From S010-25 sp964466455 (GTDB taxonomy: Bacteria; Pseudomonadota; Gammaproteobacteria; SZUA-229), in NCBI GenBank assembly GCA_964466455.1, contig CAYXNL010000050.1, positions 1-16,626 on the forward strand: a stretch of 16,626 nt of DNA, read 5' to 3'. Positions within the stretch are counted from its first letter, which is position 1. Every line of letters begins with the position of its first letter. The notes under the pieces are model-generated. The model searched no databases. It was given only the letters and a program-made list of their open reading frames with translations, and had not been told where the DNA came from. Below are positions 14,201 through 16,626 of the stretch, one piece after another. A program made the translations under genes and the position numbers.

Positions 14201-15508
14201 TTATGCCTGTTTTTTTATTTGTGGCGGGCGGATATAGGCACCGGCACCTGCATAGCTGGCGGCGCTACCCAGTTGTTCTTCGATACGCAGTAACTGATTA
14301 TATTTCTCGACCCGTTCACCCCGCGCTGGAGCACCGGTTTTAAGATGACCAGTGTCAAGTGCGACCGTCATGTCAGCAATAAAACTATCGATAGTTTCTC
14401 CTGAGCGATGTGAAACAAATGCACCCCAGCCATGGCGTTGAGCAAGGCGGGTGGCTGCAATAGTTTCGCTAAGGGTACCAATCTGATTGAGCTTGATTAA
14501 CACGGCATTGGCAATATCGTCATCAATACCCTGCTGGATAAGAGTCGGGTTGGTGCAGAATACATCATCACCTACCAGTTCAAGATGGGAACCCAGACGT
14601 TGATTGAGCAGTTTCCAGCCTTCATAATCATCCTGTGCCATACCATCCTCCAGCAGAACCAGTGGATAGCGCTGAGCCAGTTTGTCATAGTAATCGACCA
14701 TTTCGGCAGGGCTCAGGCGGCGATTCTCTGTGCGTAGCTGATAAAAACCATCTTCAAAAAATTCACTTGATGCCGGGTCGCAGGCTATTCCGACATCCTT
14801 TCCAGGTTCAAGTCCAGCCTGGGTAATCGCTGTAGTAATTAGTTCAAAGGGCTCTTCGTTGGAGCTGACGTGCGGTGCAAAGCCGCCTTCATCACCAATG
14901 CCGACAGACAGTCCTTTCTGTTCCAGCAAAGAACGTAGTGTATGATAAATTTCACTGCCCCATTCCAGTGCCTGTCGAAAACTGCTGGCACCAAAGGGTG
15001 CGATCATAAACTCCTGAAAATCCGGCCCCTGCCAGTGTGCATGAACCCCACCATTGAGAATATTCATGTGTGGTACTGGCAGCCGAGTTGCGCCGGGTCC
15101 ACCCAGATATTGAAACAGTGCTAGATTGCTATTTGTAGCTGCGGCACGGGCAACGGCCAGTGACACCCCAAGGATAGCATTGGCTCCCAGACGAGCCTTG
15201 TTAGGCGTGCCATCAAGGTCAATCATGGTATGGTCAACGAGTGCCTGCTGGCGACTATCAAGGCCGGTCACTGCGGCTGCAATCTCACCATTAATCCCGG
15301 CAACAGCCTGCATTACTCCCTTGCCACCAAATCGGCCGGGTTCCCCATCACGTAGTTCCACCGCTTCACGGCTGCCAGTTGAAGCGCCTGAGGGGACTGA
15401 GGCACGGGCTACAATGCCGCTCGCCAGTGTGCATTCAACTTCTATGGTTGGATTACTGCGTGAGTCAAGAATTTCCCTGGCGTGAAGCCCGGTAATTGTG
15501 TGGGTCAT
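14201..15508 (-). CDS. eno: Enolase (phosphopyruvate hydratase), divergent type
   Basis: 435-residue glycolytic enzyme interconverting 2-phosphoglycerate and phosphoenolpyruvate (E. coli 432). Catalytic residues are kept: E207 in GDEGGF, K339 in LIKLNQIGTLSET, H367 in SHRSGET, K390 in HLKTGAP. The metal ligands are D244, E287 and the Asp of VGDD. Several normally rigid motifs deviate: HAHWQGPDFQEF in place of the usual HADNNVDIQEF type, with one extra residue; ACDPASSEF in place of LDVAASEF; and LLEDGM in place of SIEDP. It therefore looks like an active but divergent, probably second, enolase; a housekeeping copy would be expected elsewhere. The start at 15508 follows GGAG with a 9-base gap and matches the family N-terminus. 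A longer frame up to 15652 would add a non-enolase stretch running through the operator sites. It is transcribed away from the Crp/Fnr gene. Confidence 0.94.
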   Translation of the reverse strand: MTHTITGLHAREILDSRSNPTIEVECTLASGIVARASVPSGASTGSREAVELRDGEPGRFGGKGVMQAVAGINGEIAAAVTGLDSRQQALVDHTMIDLDGTPNKARLGANAILGVSLAVARAAATNSNLALFQYLGGPGATRLPVPHMNILNGGVHAHWQGPDFQEFMIAPFGASSFRQALEWGSEIYHTLRSLLEQKGLSVGIGDEGGFAPHVSSNEEPFELITTAITQAGLEPGKDVGIACDPASSEFFEDGFYQLRTENRRLSPAEMVDYYDKLAQRYPLVLLEDGMAQDDYEGWKLLNQRLGSHLELVGDDVFCTNPTLIQQGIDDDIANAVLIKLNQIGTLSETIAATRLAQRHGWGAFVSHRSGETIDSFIADMTVALDTGHLKTGAPARGERVEKYNQLLRIEEQLGSAASYAGAGAYIRPPQIKKQA

Positions 15509-15607
15509 TATGGTTGTCTCCATTTTTTGGAAGTATAAGTAGCGAACGGAAGTTTTTTCTGTTTGTCTGAGAAAGGTGAAAGCATAAGTGAAAAATAATA
15601 AAGCGAC

Positions 15608-15623
15608 TGCAACCTGAGTGACA
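15608..15623 (-). promoter_or_regulatory. Predicted Crp/Fnr-type operator and class II promoter for enolase
   Basis: TGCAACCTGAGTGACA, matching the usp site at 13 of 16 positions. Its centre (15615.5) is 41.5 bases upstream, on the minus strand, of a predicted start at 15574. The -10 position (15586-15581) reads TATGCT, 4 of 6 to consensus with T, A, T and final T kept. The predicted leader to the enolase ATG is about 65 bases. Confidence 0.52.
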
Positions 15624-15637
15624 GATCTGAGCCTATA

Positions 15638-15653
15638 CATGACCTGAGTCATG
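15638..15653 (+). promoter_or_regulatory. Predicted Crp/Fnr-type operator and class II promoter of the regulator gene
   Basis: CATGACCTGAGTCATG is palindromic in its half-sites (CATGA/TCATG) and has the same CCTGAG core as the enolase site 30 bases away, about three helical turns. Its centre (15645.5) is 41.5 bases upstream of a predicted start at 15687. The -10 position (15675-15680) reads TACTAT, 4 of 6. The predicted leader is 38 bases. This suggests autoregulation. Confidence 0.52.
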
Positions 15654-15724
15654 GTGCCATTGTTTAATGCATCTTACTATGTATCCATCATATCTCTGTG
15701 AGGCAGTAACAGGAAATACTATCA

Positions 15725-16477
15725 ATGAAAAAAGATACGGATTTTTATTATCGTTGCAAAAACATCTTAGCACAATCCCCGTTATTTTCCGGGCTGTCAA
15801 CGCCATTAATAGATAATATGCTGCTTATGTACCGGCGTGATACCTGGCGACGTGGGGTGCAGCTTGATCATGAAATATTTCAACAGCGTTTTTATCTGCT
15901 AATTTCAGGTCGGGTGGAAGTTATGCGGATTAATCCGCAAACCGGTCGTAGCCTTACCTTAACCATACTTGGACCGGGTGATGGTATTGATATGGTGACC
16001 CTGCTCAATACCGATCCGCATGAAATAGAACCAGTGGCGATGGGGGATATCGAACTGATTTCCGTACCCATCCATACCGCCCGTGAATGGATTAATCAGC
16101 ATCCTGAATTTAACCGAAATTTCCTGCCGTATCTTGGCGATCAGATGCGGAAAATGGAAGATCTTGCTACCGATCTTGCCTTATACGATACCATGACACG
16201 TCTTGCCCGGCTGATATTGCGCCACGTTGTTCCGCAGCATCCGTGCTCTAACGATAAACCCTCTCAGCTCAGGCTTATTCATGACTTACATGATGAAGCA
16301 CTGGCGCGGATGGTCGGTTCGGTGCGCCAGGTGGTTAACCGGCATCTTCAACACTGGCGCAAACACGGGGTATTGCATAAACGTAATTTTCAGATTGAAA
16401 TTTCTGATCTGGAAACACTGCATCATTATGCGGTTGATGCCAGTGAGCAATTTGAAAGTAGATCTCACCATTCCTGA
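15725..16477 (+). CDS. Crp/Fnr-family transcriptional regulator, ligand unknown
   Basis: 250-residue DNA-binding regulator. An N-terminal cyclic-nucleotide-binding-like beta-barrel (about 15-120) leads into a dimerisation helix (about 125-165) and a C-terminal winged helix (about 185-235). The recognition helix reads VGSVRQVVNRHLQHWRKHG: R201, Q202 and R206 stand where CRP has R180, E181 and R185. It is thus CRP-like and not FNR-like (E-xx-SR), with Glu changed to Gln. The barrel lacks the cAMP-binding GELxL...R-S/T pattern of CRP. Only two cysteines are present (11 and 174), so an FNR-type iron-sulfur cluster is unlikely. Signal unknown; anoxia, redox, NO or acid are candidates. AGGA lies 10 bases before the ATG. 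It is divergent from enolase, and the shared gap holds two matching operator-like sites. Confidence 0.92.
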   Translation: MKKDTDFYYRCKNILAQSPLFSGLSTPLIDNMLLMYRRDTWRRGVQLDHEIFQQRFYLLISGRVEVMRINPQTGRSLTLTILGPGDGIDMVTLLNTDPHEIEPVAMGDIELISVPIHTAREWINQHPEFNRNFLPYLGDQMRKMEDLATDLALYDTMTRLARLILRHVVPQHPCSNDKPSQLRLIHDLHDEALARMVGSVRQVVNRHLQHWRKHGVLHKRNFQIEISDLETLHHYAVDASEQFESRSHHS

Positions 16478-16523
16478 ATTTTTTACACTTCTCTTCTGCT
16501 GCCTCTTACTAACAGGATGGATG

Positions 16524-16624
16524 AAAAGGGTACCTGGTGTTCAAGACCGTCAGTCGCATGGATGCGGGTGTCGAGCTTACATGGAGGTATTTACAGCGTG
16601 TCTTGAACACCAGATATCCTTTTT
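16524..16624. repeat. Long imperfect palindromic intergenic repeat
   Basis: Arms of about 24 bases (16524-16547 and 16600-16624) are inverted copies with two mismatches, sharing CTGGTGTTCAAGAC/GTCTTGAACACCAG. The 52-base centre contains a smaller palindrome, CGCATGGATGCG (16555-16566). A CCTTTTTAT run follows the right arm, so it may act as a terminator for the regulator gene, 46 bases upstream. From memory, similar palindromic units recur between genes in several free-living gammaproteobacteria; unverified. The copy sits at the window edge and may extend beyond it. Confidence 0.75.
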
Positions 16625-16626
16625 AT

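Noticed and set aside
15509..15652. Long N-terminal extension of enolase with a hydrophobic stretch (VALLFFTYAFTFL)
   Set aside because: Enolases start at the MTHTITGLHAREILDSR type sequence, GGAG precedes that ATG, and the extension runs through the two operator-like sites and the predicted -10.
15725..16477. The regulator as a true FNR or CRP
   Set aside because: There is no N-terminal cysteine cluster for an iron-sulfur centre, and the cAMP-binding motif of CRP is missing. Family-level naming only.

Overview
The window (about 16.6 kb) reads as chromosomal DNA from a gammaproteobacterium of medium GC. The basis is the gene content: a gadBC pair, ClcA, a YbhGFSR-type exporter, a three-gene pyruvate dehydrogenase and a Crp/Fnr regulator. 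The bacterial ribosome-binding sites and tightly packed operons fit this too. I cannot name the genus. No tRNA, rRNA, CRISPR array, integrase or transposase is visible, and no gene-free gap exceeds 300 bases.

Layout. Positions 25-2825 (+) hold an acid-resistance type pair, a glutamate/GABA antiporter (gadC) and glutamate decarboxylase (gadB). A SpoIIAA-like/UspA fusion follows (2982-3803, +). A patch bounded by 41/44-identical direct repeats comes next (3810-5537). It contains a decayed 3' fragment of the ybhR permease, small GC hairpins and an AT-rich clcA H+/Cl- exchanger gene (4052-5404, +). The minus strand then carries pdhABC without an E3 gene (8823 down to 5552) and, upstream of it, the exporter operon ybhGFSR (13980 down to 8932). 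A divergent enolase gene (15508-14201, -) faces a Crp/Fnr-family regulator gene (15725-16477, +). The window ends in a roughly 100-bp palindromic repeat.

How it may fit together. GadBC consumes and exports acid equivalents, and ClC exchangers are known to support glutamate-dependent acid resistance in E. coli. Usp-type proteins, PDH and enolase suggest a stress, low-oxygen or fermentation metabolic branch.

The most interesting signal is regulatory. Three 16-bp near-palindromes share the core CCTGWG. They lie upstream of the usp fusion, the enolase and the Crp/Fnr gene. Each is centred exactly 41.5 bases upstream of the start point implied by a -10-like hexamer, which is the class II Crp/Fnr activator geometry. 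A separate FNR-like box has the same geometry in front of pdhA. I infer a local, self-controlled Crp/Fnr regulon that includes the usp fusion and the enolase. This rests on reading the sequence only and has not been tested.
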